This document shows positions 1 to 49,000 of a stretch of 64,000 nucleotides of DNA, piece by piece (the stretch's first letter is position 1; each line of letters starts with the position of its first letter). Under the pieces are notes generated by a model, which worked only from the letters and a program-made list of their open reading frames with translations, made no database searches and had not been told where the DNA came from. Source of the DNA: Callaeas wilsoni (taxonomy: Eukaryota; Chordata; Aves; Passeriformes; Callaeidae); NCBI GenBank assembly GCA_013398955.1, contig VWPU01004990.1, positions 19,787-83,786 on the forward strand, read 5' to 3'. The position numbers and the translations under genes are program-made.

Positions 1-22
1 GGGGTCTATGCCTCTGTTCCAG

Positions 23-959
23 GTGGTGCTGATGCAGTGCAACATCGAGTCCGTGGAGGAGGGGGTGAAGCACCATGTATGTTTCTACGTCTGGCTGAGC
101 TGGGGGAGGCCGGGGCAGCTGTGCAGCGCTCATGGCTCTGATGTGCTGCTGGTGCCTGGGGTAACCCTGCACTGCTGCAGCTGCCATTGTCAGGGCCCAG
201 AGCCTGACCCAGGCCTGTGCCTGCTGCTGACCTGGCACCTGGGCCCACTCCCAGGTCCTGGCTTCCAGCGCAGGATGGTGCTGCCAGCTGCAGTTCAGGA
301 TGGAACTGGCTGTGGCTATTCTGTTAGATCCCTGTGGGGCTTTGGAGGGGTGGTTCCCATCCCAGGGGTCATTTCTAGGGTTGCTTTCGGCTTGCCATGG
401 CAGCCTGCAGGACTGCAGTCCCTCATGAGAATTTCTTTGCCTTGCAGCTGACACTGCTGCTGAAACTGGAAGACAAGTTGAATCGACACTTGAGCTGTGA
501 CCTGCAGCCCAGTAAGTACCTTCTTCAGGCCAGTAAGTACCCTTCTGCCCCTGCCAAGGTGCACTGGGGCCAGCAGCATGCTTGGATCAAGGACTGACAC
601 TTTTCCTTGTGTTGCAGATGACAACATCCAGGAGCTGGCAGCTGAACTGGTCCAGCTTGGATTCATCAGTGAGGTAAGCAGGGGCTCAGGGAGGTCTATA
701 GAACCTATAGGTTCCTTTCTCAGACTTCAGTGGTTTATGCCACATCAGCCCTTTTTGGGGAGGGAGGCAGGAGGAATAAGCCATATCCTTGTCCTGGGGG
801 CCTCCAGCCATGCTCTCAGCTTTGAGTGCATGGACCCCTGACTATCCTTTTTCTCCACAGGCTGACCAGAGCAGACTCACCTGTTTACTTGAAGAGGCAT
901 TTAGCAAGTTCTACTACACTCGGAATGGAGCCCTGACGGCCGTGACTGTGTCATCTTAG
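23..959 (+). CDS. NRBP1: NRBP1, C-terminal part (last four coding exons; gene begins outside the window)
   Basis: Nuclear receptor-binding protein 1 is a pseudokinase scaffold tied to Rac, Elongin and trafficking complexes. Exons read as 23-76, 448-511, 618-673 and 861-959, all with GT-AG junctions and compatible phases, giving 90 residues plus stop. The blocks VVLMQCNIESVEEGVKHH, LTLLLKLEDKLNRHLSCDL, ELAAELVQLGFISEADQSRL and the terminal AVTVSS match the conserved C-terminus of vertebrate NRBP1. The pseudokinase domain lies upstream and is not visible. The last roughly 20 residues (FYYTRNGALTA region) differ from what I remember of the mammalian protein; the terminal VTVSS is kept. The next gene downstream is KRTCAP3 on the same strand, as in human. 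The paralogue NRBP2 is less likely because of the synteny. Confidence 0.95.
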
Positions 960-1285
960 CCCCATGGCTCCTGGGCAGCCAGCATGGCCTCGCTGCCTGC
1001 GACCCATCTGTGTCTGCCCACCACTGTTGGGCATCCGCAAGACCCCAGCTGCAGTGCTTGGAAGCTCATCCTGCATGTGCCGTGGCTGGGCTCAGCGACA
1101 GTCCTCCCTGCCCGCCTCCTAAAGAGGACTTTGCGCATCAGTATTATTTCCAGCCCTGTTTTTTTTGGGATTTGCCAGGTTGTGCTGCAGAGCTGAGGCC
1201 TGGCTTGGGGTGTTCTGCAGCCCCACTCATGTGCATGGAGTTTGTTCTGTTTGAATTGTACAAAGTGTCTTTTGCACAGCACAGA

Positions 1286-1347
1286 AATGGGTTTTTTCTT
1301 TCCTTTCTTTTTCTTTTTTTTTTTTTCCTTTCTTTTCTTTTTTTTAA
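1286..1347 (+). repeat. Polypyrimidine/poly-T tract in NRBP1 3' UTR
   Basis: About 60 bases are almost purely T and C, with long T runs broken by CC or C. Such tracts can bind PTB- or HuR-type proteins, but that role is only inferred. It may also be simple sequence drift. Confidence 0.6.
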
Positions 1348-1369
1348 TTTAAAGGTAAGCAGGGGTGAG

Positions 1370-2420
1370 CCCCTAAGCCCTGCACCCTCGGTCATTCCCC
1401 CCCATTCCCGCGCCGTGGGCCCAGGGGTGGCCGGGCTCGTCCTCCCTCCCTGCCCGGCGCTTCGCTCCTGCCCCTGGCTGCACTTTGTTTACTGGTTCGC
1501 ACCCGCCCGGGGCCGCGGCGTGTGTTGGCCCCGGGCTGCGGCCGCGTGGCCCCTGCAGCCCGCCCCTCCCGCGGACTCCCGGGCCTGCAGCGGCCCCGGG
1601 GCCCAGTGTCGTCCCGGGGGGTGCGGCGGGGCCGAGCCGTGGCTCCTGCATCTCATTTCTATCATTTCCTATTTTTAATAAACTGTTTTGTAAATACGCG
1701 AGTGCCGCCTCTTTCCGGGCCGGGCGGGGGGGGCCGGGCCGAGGCCACCTGTCCCTGCCTCGGGGCGGTGCGAGGGCGGTGGCGCTCGGCGGGGCGGTGG
1801 CGGCAGCCATGGCTGGGGGGAAGCGGGAGCCGGGAGTGCTGGCGGAGCCGCGGCGGCTGATGCGCACGGGCCTGGGGCTGATCGTGCTGGGCCACGGCAG
1901 CCTCGTGCTGGGCGCCATCGTGCACGGCTCGGTCCTGCGGCACGTGGCCGGCGCCCGCCGCGCTGTCACCCCCGAATACGCGGTGGCCAACGTGGTGTCG
2001 GTGTGCTCGGGGCTGCTGGTAAGCGCGGCCGGACCGGGCGGGCGGCGGCGGGCCCTGCCCTGCCCGGGCCGTGCTGAGCGCACGTCTCCCCGCAGAGCAT
2101 CGCCGCGGGCATCGTCGCCATCCTGGTGTCGCACAACCTGTCCCGGGCGGCCCTGGTGAGTGCGGGGCTGCGGGGCCGAGCGGGCGGGGGGCCTTGGCGC
2201 GGCCCTGCCCCGCCGGCAGCCGCTCCCCTGGACCTTGGCCCCGCGGGCTCCTTCCGCATCGGCGGCGGCTGCCGGCGCCGCAAGTGCCGCCTGTGCCCGG
2301 CTGGGACCCACGGCGGCTCCGGGAGGGTGGGAGCAGTGGATGCACCGTTCTCGGGCAGAAGCGCTTCAGTGGGCGAAGCTGCAGCCGCGTCGGGGGTCCC
2401 GCGTGGGCTCGCGGGGTGGG
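1370..2420. promoter_or_regulatory. KRTCAP3: CpG island spanning KRTCAP3 promoter and first exons
   Basis: This stretch of about 1 kb is dense in CG dinucleotides and CCGCC/GGCGG runs, unlike the flanks. It covers the end of NRBP1, the short gap (about 1700-1808) and KRTCAP3 exons 1-2. No TATA box is obvious before the ATG at 1809. The likely reading is a CpG-island promoter with dispersed starts. Confidence 0.7.
1677..1682 (+). terminator. NRBP1: NRBP1 poly(A) signal
   Basis: A canonical AATAAA lies about 720 bases after the NRBP1 stop codon and only about 127 bases before the KRTCAP3 ATG, so the two genes are tightly packed head to tail. Confidence 0.7.
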
Positions 2421-3650
2421 CGGACATGGGGCGGGCTGCGGCTGGGGGCTTCCGGCACTCCGCCAAGCCTGTGTGGCCTGTGTGGATGTCTCCACGGAGC
2501 CCGAGGGGAAGAGGCACCCAGCGGTGCCGAGCTCATAGAGGTGGAAGGATGTGAAAGGTACGAGAACCTCATTCGAGAGCAAGGCTGAGCCGTCCTGGAA
2601 GAGGCAAGAGATGATGTGTGCTCCCTCGGGGGAGCAGTTCTGCAGACACATAGGTGCCCCGCCCGAGCGTTTCCCCGAGCTCGTGCCAGTCCCACTCCTA
2701 TTCTTGCTGCCTGCAGCACTGGACCCTGCTGAGCGTATCTCTGCTGAACTGCCTCCTGTCCACCGCGTGCAGCGTGGGTCTGGCGCTGGCCATCGCCCTC
2801 ACGGTGCACAGCCGGGGCACACATCTGGTCAGGGGCTGCAACAGCTCTGCACTGCCCGTGGACGCCCGTGCAGCCATTGTGACTAACGACTGTCCCTTCA
2901 ACACCACGCGCATCTATGTGAGTCTGCAGGGTCACTGCACACCCCCACTACTCCCATCAGCCGCCTTCTCTCTCTGGTTCCTCTCGTCTTTTTTATTTTC
3001 CTTCTCTCTCTCCTGCTTCCCTTCTCTCTCCCTCTCCCCCTTCTTTCCCCTGCTGCCCACAGTTTCTGCTGAGTGTGTTCGGAGAGCCTCGTGCAGTGCC
3101 CACGTGCCTCTGACCCCCTGCTCTGCAGGACACAGCCCTGGCCCTCTGGTTCCCATCCTTGCTGCTGGCAGCCGCAGAAGCTGTGCTCTCGGGCAGGTGC
3201 TGTTTGGTGGCTCTAGTCTTCCAGGGCATCGGGTGCTGTGCGCACGGCTATGGCAAAGAGCAGGTACGCCCTGTTGAGCGGACGGTCTCCCTGTATCTCC
3301 CCCATGACTGCTGCCTTTGTGCTGCATTTGGAAGGTGTCAGGTTCGGCTGGGAACGAGAAGGCTGTGCAGCAGTAGCGGGGGATGCTGAGTTGGAACCTC
3401 TTCTAGCCAGCCTAGGTGCCAGACCAGCACCCCTTCAGGGGGAGCTGCAGAGGGACCCTCTTCTTCATCCCTCTGGTAGCCAGGCCCGTTCTTTTCTTGT
3501 GAGAACACTGCCCATGACATATCCTTGCTCCCCTACACTTCTTTTTGTCTTCTTTTTTCTCTCCAGCTGGCCAGGCCAAGTACAGGAATGGAGAAGCCAC
3601 CCCGTGAGAGGCAGCAGCTCCTGGCAGGACTTGCTGAGCCTCATGCATAG
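1809..3650 (+). CDS. KRTCAP3: KRTCAP3, keratinocyte-associated protein 3
   Basis: A small multi-pass membrane protein of uncertain function, known from epithelial expression. Exons are 1809-2018, 2096-2155, 2717-2917, 3129-3263 and 3567-3650. All introns are phase 0 with GT-AG ends, giving 229 residues (human about 240). Recognised blocks are [57 protein letters not shown] and the [13 protein letters not shown] segment. Four hydrophobic segments are visible at about residues 20-45, 54-85, 92-122 and 160-190. The loop between the third and fourth has two NxS/T sequons (NSS, NTT). The start is the first ATG in the CpG island and keeps the conserved RRLMR context. The last exon (27 residues, charged, ending in GLAEPHA) matches the human tail only weakly, so its boundary is the least certain part. 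Confidence 0.9.
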
Positions 3651-4255
3651 CTGGAGAGGTGAGCGCACCATGTGGGCTGTGCTTGGGATGGGGGGGAGCA
3701 GGCTCTGCCATCAAGAGAGCCCATGCCCACACTAGCCCCCCAAAACACCTCTTCCTAAGAACACGGCCAGAGGAGTCACTGTGATGCTGGCCCTTGCAGT
3801 GGACCCTGGCACTGACATGTGTTCCTTCACTCCCAGGTGGTGCTGCAGGAGTGCTGTGATCCAGCAAGGTCGGGGCAAGGTGATGTCACACCTTCTGCAG
3901 TGTCAGTGTGCATAAGGTGTGCAGGGGTGAGGGATGTGCCTTCCCCCCTCCCCGCAGCTCCACCACCCCAGCTGGGACAGACCCTGCAGGTCAGCAGGTG
4001 CCATCGGCCCCATATGCTCTCCCATCCTCTCCCCTAGCTGCCAGGCCCTTCCTGGTGTGCTGAAGGCTCAGTCAGTTTCCGTCAGCAGTGATGGGGGTGG
4101 GCAGAGGTGCTGGGGCCCGAGTCCCAGTGCCATTGCAGGCATGTCAGCTGGCTGTGCCTGTGCTCAGGCACATCAGGGAGCAGAAGGGGAAGAATCCCTG
4201 TCATGTAGATCTCTAGTTTTCTTGAAGAAATAAACTTTTCCTTTCCACACCGGCT
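3651..4255 (+). other. KRTCAP3: KRTCAP3 3' UTR
   Basis: No coding signal is seen after the TAG at 3648-3650. The region is C/G-rich and ends at an AATAAA at 4229-4234. A possible extra splice donor sits just after the stop (about 3660), so alternative 3' exons cannot be excluded. Confidence 0.6.
4229..4234 (+). terminator. KRTCAP3: KRTCAP3 poly(A) signal
   Basis: A canonical AATAAA lies about 580 bases past the KRTCAP3 stop. The opposing IFT172 poly(A) signal is about 290 bases further on, so the two genes converge closely. Confidence 0.75.
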
Positions 4256-4524
4256 GTCCTGAGTGGCTCTGCCAGGTGAGTGCTGGTTGGGAGCGAGGCC
4301 TGCCAAGGGCAGGAGAGTGCAGCTACTCTGTGAGCCCATCTCCGTGCTTGCCACTCCCCAGGCACAGGGATGTTGACAGAGCCGTGGTCCCAGTGTGACA
4401 GTCACCCATGGATGTGGGGTTGAGACACATGTACAGGGTTTACAGCCCTGTGCCCAGCAGCTGCAGGTGTTCTGGACTCAGCATCCCCTGGCAAACAGGA
4501 GCACTGCAGGGTTGAAATAACATG

Positions 4525-4530
4525 TTTATT
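4525..4530 (-). terminator. IFT172: IFT172 poly(A) signal
   Basis: TTTATT on the plus strand is AATAAA on the minus strand, 50 bases after the IFT172 stop codon at 4580-4582. This implies an unusually short 3' UTR of about 65-75 bases. Confidence 0.8.
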
Positions 4531-4579
4531 GGATGTGGAAGGTGCTGAGGAACACGCCTGAAAGCTGCCACAGTCCTGC

Positions 4580-42881
<38,302 letters not shown>

Positions 42882-43089
42882 CGCGCCCTACGCCGGGCCC
42901 GGGGCCGGGATGGTCCCACGGGTCCGCTCTGGTGGTGCCGCCGCCGCCGCCGCCACGGGGCCCACCTTGCCCCGCCCCCGTTACCGCGGCAACTCCGTCG
43001 CTTCCGCTGCGCTGACGCGAGTGCGTCGAACCCGCGGGGATCGACCCCCCCCGCCACACCGGCAGGCATCGGCTCGGTTGGGCTCCGCT
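42882..43089. promoter_or_regulatory. Bidirectional CpG-island promoter between IFT172 (-) and the ARH-like gene (+)
   Basis: Only 208 bases separate the two ATGs. The interval is almost all G+C, with a GC-box-like CCCGCCC at 42971-42977, a CCG triplet run near 42938-42954 and an X-box at 42980-42993. No TATA box is seen. The compact head-to-head layout predicts one nucleosome-free region firing both ways. Confidence 0.75.
42980..42993. promoter_or_regulatory. IFT172: RFX-type X-box palindrome
   Basis: GTTACCGCGGCAAC fits the GTNRCC - spacer - RGYAAC consensus with both half-sites perfect and a 2-base spacer. RFX2/3 factors bind such sites upstream of ciliary genes. It lies about 100 bases before the IFT172 ATG and about 97 before the ARH-like ATG, a usual distance for a working X-box. 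Confidence 0.8.
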
Positions 43090-46000
43090 ATGGAGGCGCT
43101 GCGTGCGGCGGGGCGCGCCGTGCTGCGGAGCCCGCGCCTCGCCCGGCACGGCCTAGGTCTCCGCCGGCGGCGCAGTGAGTGCGGACGGGGGCGGGGGTCG
43201 GGGCCGGGCATCACTCCGGGCGGGGAGCCCGCAGCTCGGCGCAGTCGGGCTCGGAATGCGGCCGCTGCCTGCTGCAGGGCAGTCCGAAGGGCCTGGAGGA
43301 CTGGCGGGGCAGGAGCTGCCGTAGGAGTAGCTGGGCGGGGGAGGGGCGGGCCGAGGGGGCCAGGGCGCTGCCGGCCGCGGGGCACTGTAGCGCTCCAGCC
43401 GCTCCCAGGGCTGTCCCCTCCTGCCCCACTTGTGAATCGAGACCCCCCGCGCCAGGAGGCTGACGGGCCCGGGCGGCCTCTGCAGGCACTGGAACACGCT
43501 GGACCGCACCGGGGACTTCCCGGCCTCCGCGGGCCTTGCGCCTCTCGGGCCGCCGCGCCTGGTTCTCTGCGAGTGTGCCAGGCCAGCCCATGATGTCTGC
43601 GGCACGGCAGGATCCGAGACCGATCCATGGACACATCCTTGGAAGTGTTCAAGGCTAGGCTGGACGGGGCTTGGAGCTACCTGGTCTAGTGGAAGGTGTC
43701 CCTGCCTGTGGAAAGGGAGTGTAACTGGATGAGCTTTAACGTCCTTTCCCACACAAACCGCTCCATGATTCCATGACCCCGCAGGCACCCCTGTGGTACA
43801 GGAGGGCCATGTTTGGCTGTTCTCAATCAGCTGCCCAAGGCTCTGCTGGAGCAGCAGCACTTGCCCTGGCAGCGCTGGTATACATGGACTGTGCTCAGAG
43901 GTTGGAGTGACACAGGGTTCTACTCCCCGGGGTGGAGGTCACTGGTGCCTGTATGGCACCAGGCAGGCTACCTGATAGTTATCACTTGTGCAAGAGTATG
44001 CTGTGCAAATAAGGTCTCCTGATTTCCCTGTGGGTTCAGATTATTCCAATTATGAGTTGGACCCTTCTGCAAGTGTGCCATTAATGCTCAGGGAGCAAAT
44101 CCCAGGGAAGAGGTGAAAATAACCCTGAAAAGTATTAGCTTAGTGTGAACAGTACATACCTTGGCAATTCCCATCTCTCTCTTAACAAAGCATCTCTGTG
44201 GTGCACTTGCTTCCCAGTCACCCCAGCTTGGATCGGAAGTGCTGACTAAGCTGCCCCTGCCCTGGCAGCCTGCTGCTGCAAATGAGATGCCATGGGGTTT
44301 GGCTTTGCTTACACTGGGGCAATCTGGGGGTTTTCATCTGAGCGTGGCAGTGAATGCTGCTGCTCTTCAGGTGTCCCAGCAGCTCAGGTGGCTGAGATGA
44401 ATGCACCACAAAGAACATTTTGTTTGTAATGAAACAGATGAGACCCAGGAATGCAAGGTTTTTGCAGACAGCAACAAGGGCTGCAGCATCCTCAGCCCTC
44501 TGCAGATATGCAGAAGCTGTCTGTCTGTACTGACGGAGCCTGGACTTCCAGGGCTAGAGGACTAAAGCTTTAAGGGTGAACTGCCCACTCCTTCTGTTCC
44601 TCTTATGACAGTGTCACAGAGCCAGGAGAGTGTCCTGCTGGGGGCAGGGAGCAACACTGCTGCTGGGAGCCATGGGTGGGGTGACTCTGGCAGAACTAGC
44701 TGTGGGGCTGCTGGCACATGGCTTCTAAGGGCTTTTGTCTTTGCAGAGCTTCCTGAGAGCTGGGCTGATATGCAAGAGCCACTGCTTGAGGGGATGTGCT
44801 TCACCCTCAAGTATCTAGGCATGACACTGGTAGAAAAACCAAAAGGAGAAGACATGGCTGCTGCCGCCATCCGCAGGATCGTGGCCACGGTGAGACCCAG
44901 TCCTGGGACCCTGGTGTGCTGGGGTCAGAGCCCAGCCCCTGGACTCTGGGAAGTGCCTGTGTCCTAGCCCTGAACTCCAGTGAGGGACTGTGCCCTTCCC
45001 AAGAGGAGGGTGGCGTGCAGGAGGCTACTGTTGTCTGCATTTGTGCTGTGGGGAAGCTGCCTTCCTGCAGGACAGCCCCAGCCACCTGGTCACACAGCTG
45101 AACCCTGCTGGGACCAGAGCTGTGCCTGCTACAGCGCGGAGAGGAGGGTGAAGTACTGCGAGAGGTGGGGTCTGTCCCTTCCCATGTGTGTGGCAGTAGT
45201 GTGAACTGATTCGAAGAGTGTTCTGTGCAGGGCATGCCTGATTGCCAGACTCTGCTGTCCCATCCCTACAGCAGGAGCCTTTGCAGCAGGTATCCAAATA
45301 AGTGATACTGTACGGAGTCTGTGGGGCTCCTTTCAGCAAGGGGGTGAGGTGAAGACCCTTGCCAGGTTTGCAGAGATTGCTGGTGTTTTTCCACTGCCAG
45401 GCACGGGTCGGAGCTCGCAAGTTTCAGAAGGTGATTCTGACAGTGTCTCCGAGGGGCATCTCGCTGCAGGATGCAGACACTAAGGAGATGGTGGAGAACA
45501 TCTCCATCTACAGGTGGGCATGTCATGGGTGTGGGCTGGATGTTCCCTAGCAGCCGGCTGAAGACTGATGGGAAGCTGAGCAGCCAGGGAGGGCTGGGCC
45601 TTCTGTCAGCAGTACCTTCAAGCTTAGGTCTTTCCTTGGCTCCCTGAGGCCTGTGCCCTCTCTCTGCTGTGTTCCCAGCACTGCCTGAGGCTGAGTGTAG
45701 GCAGCATCCTGGGTGGCCTTTAGTTCATCAGCCCATCCATCATCTCCCTGTGCCCTGCTTGTCTCTTCTGGCATTCAGCAGGATTTTGAGACTCGTGATT
45801 GGAAAGCCTCACAGTTAGGACAGGACTGCATGTCTGCCTCCACTGCCGTAGGACCACCCTTCTGTTTGCAGGATGCCGGAAACTGCAGCTTACTTGGGCA
45901 GGCTAAAGGGAGTTACTGTAGAGCTGATGTTGATTTCTCCCACTGCCACTTGTCTTTTGGCTGGGTTGGGTGTCTGTGAGTGCTGGGTGTGAGGGCAGTA

Positions 46001-49000
46001 AGTGTGCAGTCTGGTGCCTAGATGGGAAGCAGAGACAGGACATCCCTTTGCTGCAAAATATAGGTCACAGCACCAGAGCTGATGTGCCAGGTCAGACCAT
46101 CCCTTTGCCTGGCCTCCAGCTGTATCCTTAGAGGCAATCACCCACCCTTCTGTGCTCCTCTTGTCCCAATGCTTGAGTTCACACACTGGGCTGAGCTGGC
46201 CATCAGAAAACTACAGGGCACACTGGGATGGCACAGGAGGGAGTGCCTGTGGATGCAGTGATCTCTTACCTGCTGCAGGTACCAGGCAGCCTCTGGCCCT
46301 TGCTGGAGGTTTGGGCTGCTTGGTCAGCTCGGGCAGGTGAAAGCCTCAGGTTGTCAGCATTGCTTGCTGATGTGCTGGGAGTGCAGAAGTCCCATGCTGA
46401 GGTCCCAGATTGTCCTTACAGCTCCTCTCTGCCCACAGGATCTCCTACTGCACAACAGACAAGCTGCAGAACAAAGTCTTTGCTTATGTTGCCCAGAGCC
46501 AGGAGAGCGGAGCACTGGAGTGCCATGCCTTCCTCTCACCCAAGAAGAAGATTGTAAGCACTTGTCTTCTGACCTTGGCTCCGTGAGGTATGGGTGGGAG
46601 CAAGGGCATGCTTGCTTTCCCTTCAGCAAGAGAAGGCTGTTACCTCTGCGAACCTCAGCTGGATTTGGAGCCAGGGAGCAGGTTTGCTCATGTGCTGCAG
46701 AGGCAGGGAGTGAGCAAAGGCGGATTTCCTGTCCCAGCTCCTGAGGGTCTGCTCTTGGGGGTGGCTGGCCCCCTGGGACAGACAGAGACAGAATTGAGCT
46801 CTGGCCTTCCATCTGCGTGTTCTGCAGAGAAAGGCAGCAAGGGATGCTGGTGGGTCTCATGTTTCATGGCAGTGGGGTTATCCTGGATTGAGGGCCCAGG
46901 TGGAAGCAGGCGTTCCTTCTCTTTCATGTAAACAGGCCCAGGCTGTGACTCTGACTGTGGCCCAGGCCTTTCAGATGGCACTGGATCTCTGGGAAGCAAC
47001 ACATGCAGGTAGGAGGAATTTCTCACATGTGGATGTGTCCTTCTGCATAGCCTTGGAATCAGTGTCTCTGGTGTGGAACCCTGTCCTGGGCTGTGTGGAG
47101 GAGAGATGGCTTGCTGCCTGGCTGGTGAAACACACCAGGCAGGGAGAGTGTTGTCCTTGTCGTTGTATTCTCTGCCACTCCCCCATCTCTGGCTGGGGTC
47201 GGGTGGGAGGTGTACCTGCTCTCTATGCTGAACTGCTGTGCATTGCTGAGCTGTAGCCCTGCTCAGGGCCTGGTGGTACCTGCCCCTGAGAAGTGACCCC
47301 CTCACTCTTGTTTGCACCCTCCCACCAGCACAGCAGGGATTCCCTGTTCCTCACCCACAGTCCTGTCTGTACATTCCCAGCTGGGCTTTCTGCAGGTTGC
47401 AGCCACTAACTCTGCTGCTTTTGCCCTGTCCCAGGCTCTAGGCAGGATCAGCCCCTTCACCCTTCATGTCTCTTGGACAGCAGTGAGCCCGGCAGACCCC
47501 GTGAGCCAGCCCCCCCAGGGAGCGCTCCCTTCAGACACCAGTTTGGGGTACAGTATGTGCAAGTCAGGCCCATGCCCAGGGCTGTCTGGAATTAGGGCAG
47601 GGACAGTGTGACCCTTCTGCAGCATCCTGCTCCTGCCCTCCCAGAACCCTGTTGATACCTGCACAGCCCCCATTGCACATGGCAGCCTGATGTGAGGAGG
47701 TGAACTGTGCTGTGTGGCTCACGCAGCAGGTGCAGTTTCTTGGTGTCTCTGCTCCAGGAGCTCTGCTGTCAGGCCCAGCACTGCTGCAGCCTCAGCCCTG
47801 CTCTGCTGGCCCTGTCACACAGGGGCCTGGGACCAGGGCTGCACACCTGGTTTCATGGCTGGGGTGAGAGCTGCCTCTGAAGGAGAGGACCCTTGGATCA
47901 TCATCCTGCCAGCTTGGGCTAAGGCTCACCCCAGCCCATCTGCACTGCACCTCCTGCATGGCCACAGCAATTGGAGCATTGTCATGCTGGTCTCACTATG
48001 TCCCGGCCTGGGAGCTTCTAGATGTTTGGTCCTTGGCCTCATGCTTCCAGTTTGAGTCCAGCCTGGAAGTGCTTGAGGTTGTACCTGCGTGCAGCCTGCT
48101 CCCAGTAGTCTCTGCCTGCCCCTCCAGCTGCAGAGTGTGTCGGTCCACCACTCTCCCTGGGCAGAGGTGCACTGTGTCAGCAGCTCTGGCAGCATGGTCC
48201 ATGCTCACAGCTTGTGTTTGGGGCTTTGCTCCTGTAGGGGATTTGGGATGAGCTATGGCCTGTCTGTCCTTGTGTGCCCAGGCCCAGAGGGTTCTGGCAG
48301 CCCAGCACTCCAGTCTTTCCCCCACTGCCTGTGGGAAACCTTTGTACTGTGCCTGAGGAATGATTGTCTTGTGAAAGGGTCAGACAGGTTCTGAGCAGCC
48401 CAGCCTCACTCCTGGCAGAGACCTGCCCATGCAGTGAGATGTCATGGTGGGGTTTTGTCTGTTTGCTTGCCAGGAGGAGGAGGAGGAGGAGGAGGAGGAG
48501 GAGGAAGACGATAATGTCAGTGAAACCTTATCTGGGTAGGTGATGAGCTGCTGCTTGTATTTAGGGATGTCTCTGATGAACCCCGTCTTGTTTCCTTCTC
48601 TGTTCCCCATGCAAGGGTAGCTGCTGGGGCCATGGGCATGGTGGGATCATGGAGAAGACCTGCATGGAATCAAAGGGGAAGCTTCCTGCTCTTTTTCTGC
48701 CTCTGTCAGCTGAGAGCTCAAGTGAACAGAGGGTTGAGTGGTGAAGGGACAGACCATGCAGTCCAGCTTTTGCAGCAGAGATGTGGGGAACAGATGCTGA
48801 CCCCCAGAATGCACACAGAGGTGTTTCTTACTCTGTTTCTGCCAGTCTTTGCTGCGGCCAGCCTGCCCACTCATGCCTCTCAAATGGGACTCAAAGTTGT
48901 CCCTCTTCTGCCCCTGATTTCCCTGAGGGTTGGACCAGGATGGAGGCCTGGTCGTGCTGACTTCTGCGTGGAATGGGGCTGTGGGCTGAGCTTGATGGTG

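Larger units (their letters stand above)
960..1700 (+). other. NRBP1: NRBP1 3' UTR
   Basis: This non-coding stretch runs from the TAG stop at 957-959 to a canonical AATAAA at 1677-1682, so cleavage is expected near 1695-1705. It contains a T/C-rich tract at about 1286-1347 and then becomes very GC-rich from about 1370. The 3' end of NRBP1 therefore lies inside the CpG island that serves KRTCAP3. Confidence 0.75.

Noticed and set aside
1373..2651. Long minus-strand open frames of over 300 codons in the KRTCAP3 CpG island
   Set aside because: They are shadow frames of GC-rich DNA antisense to KRTCAP3 exons, with no domain and no splice support.
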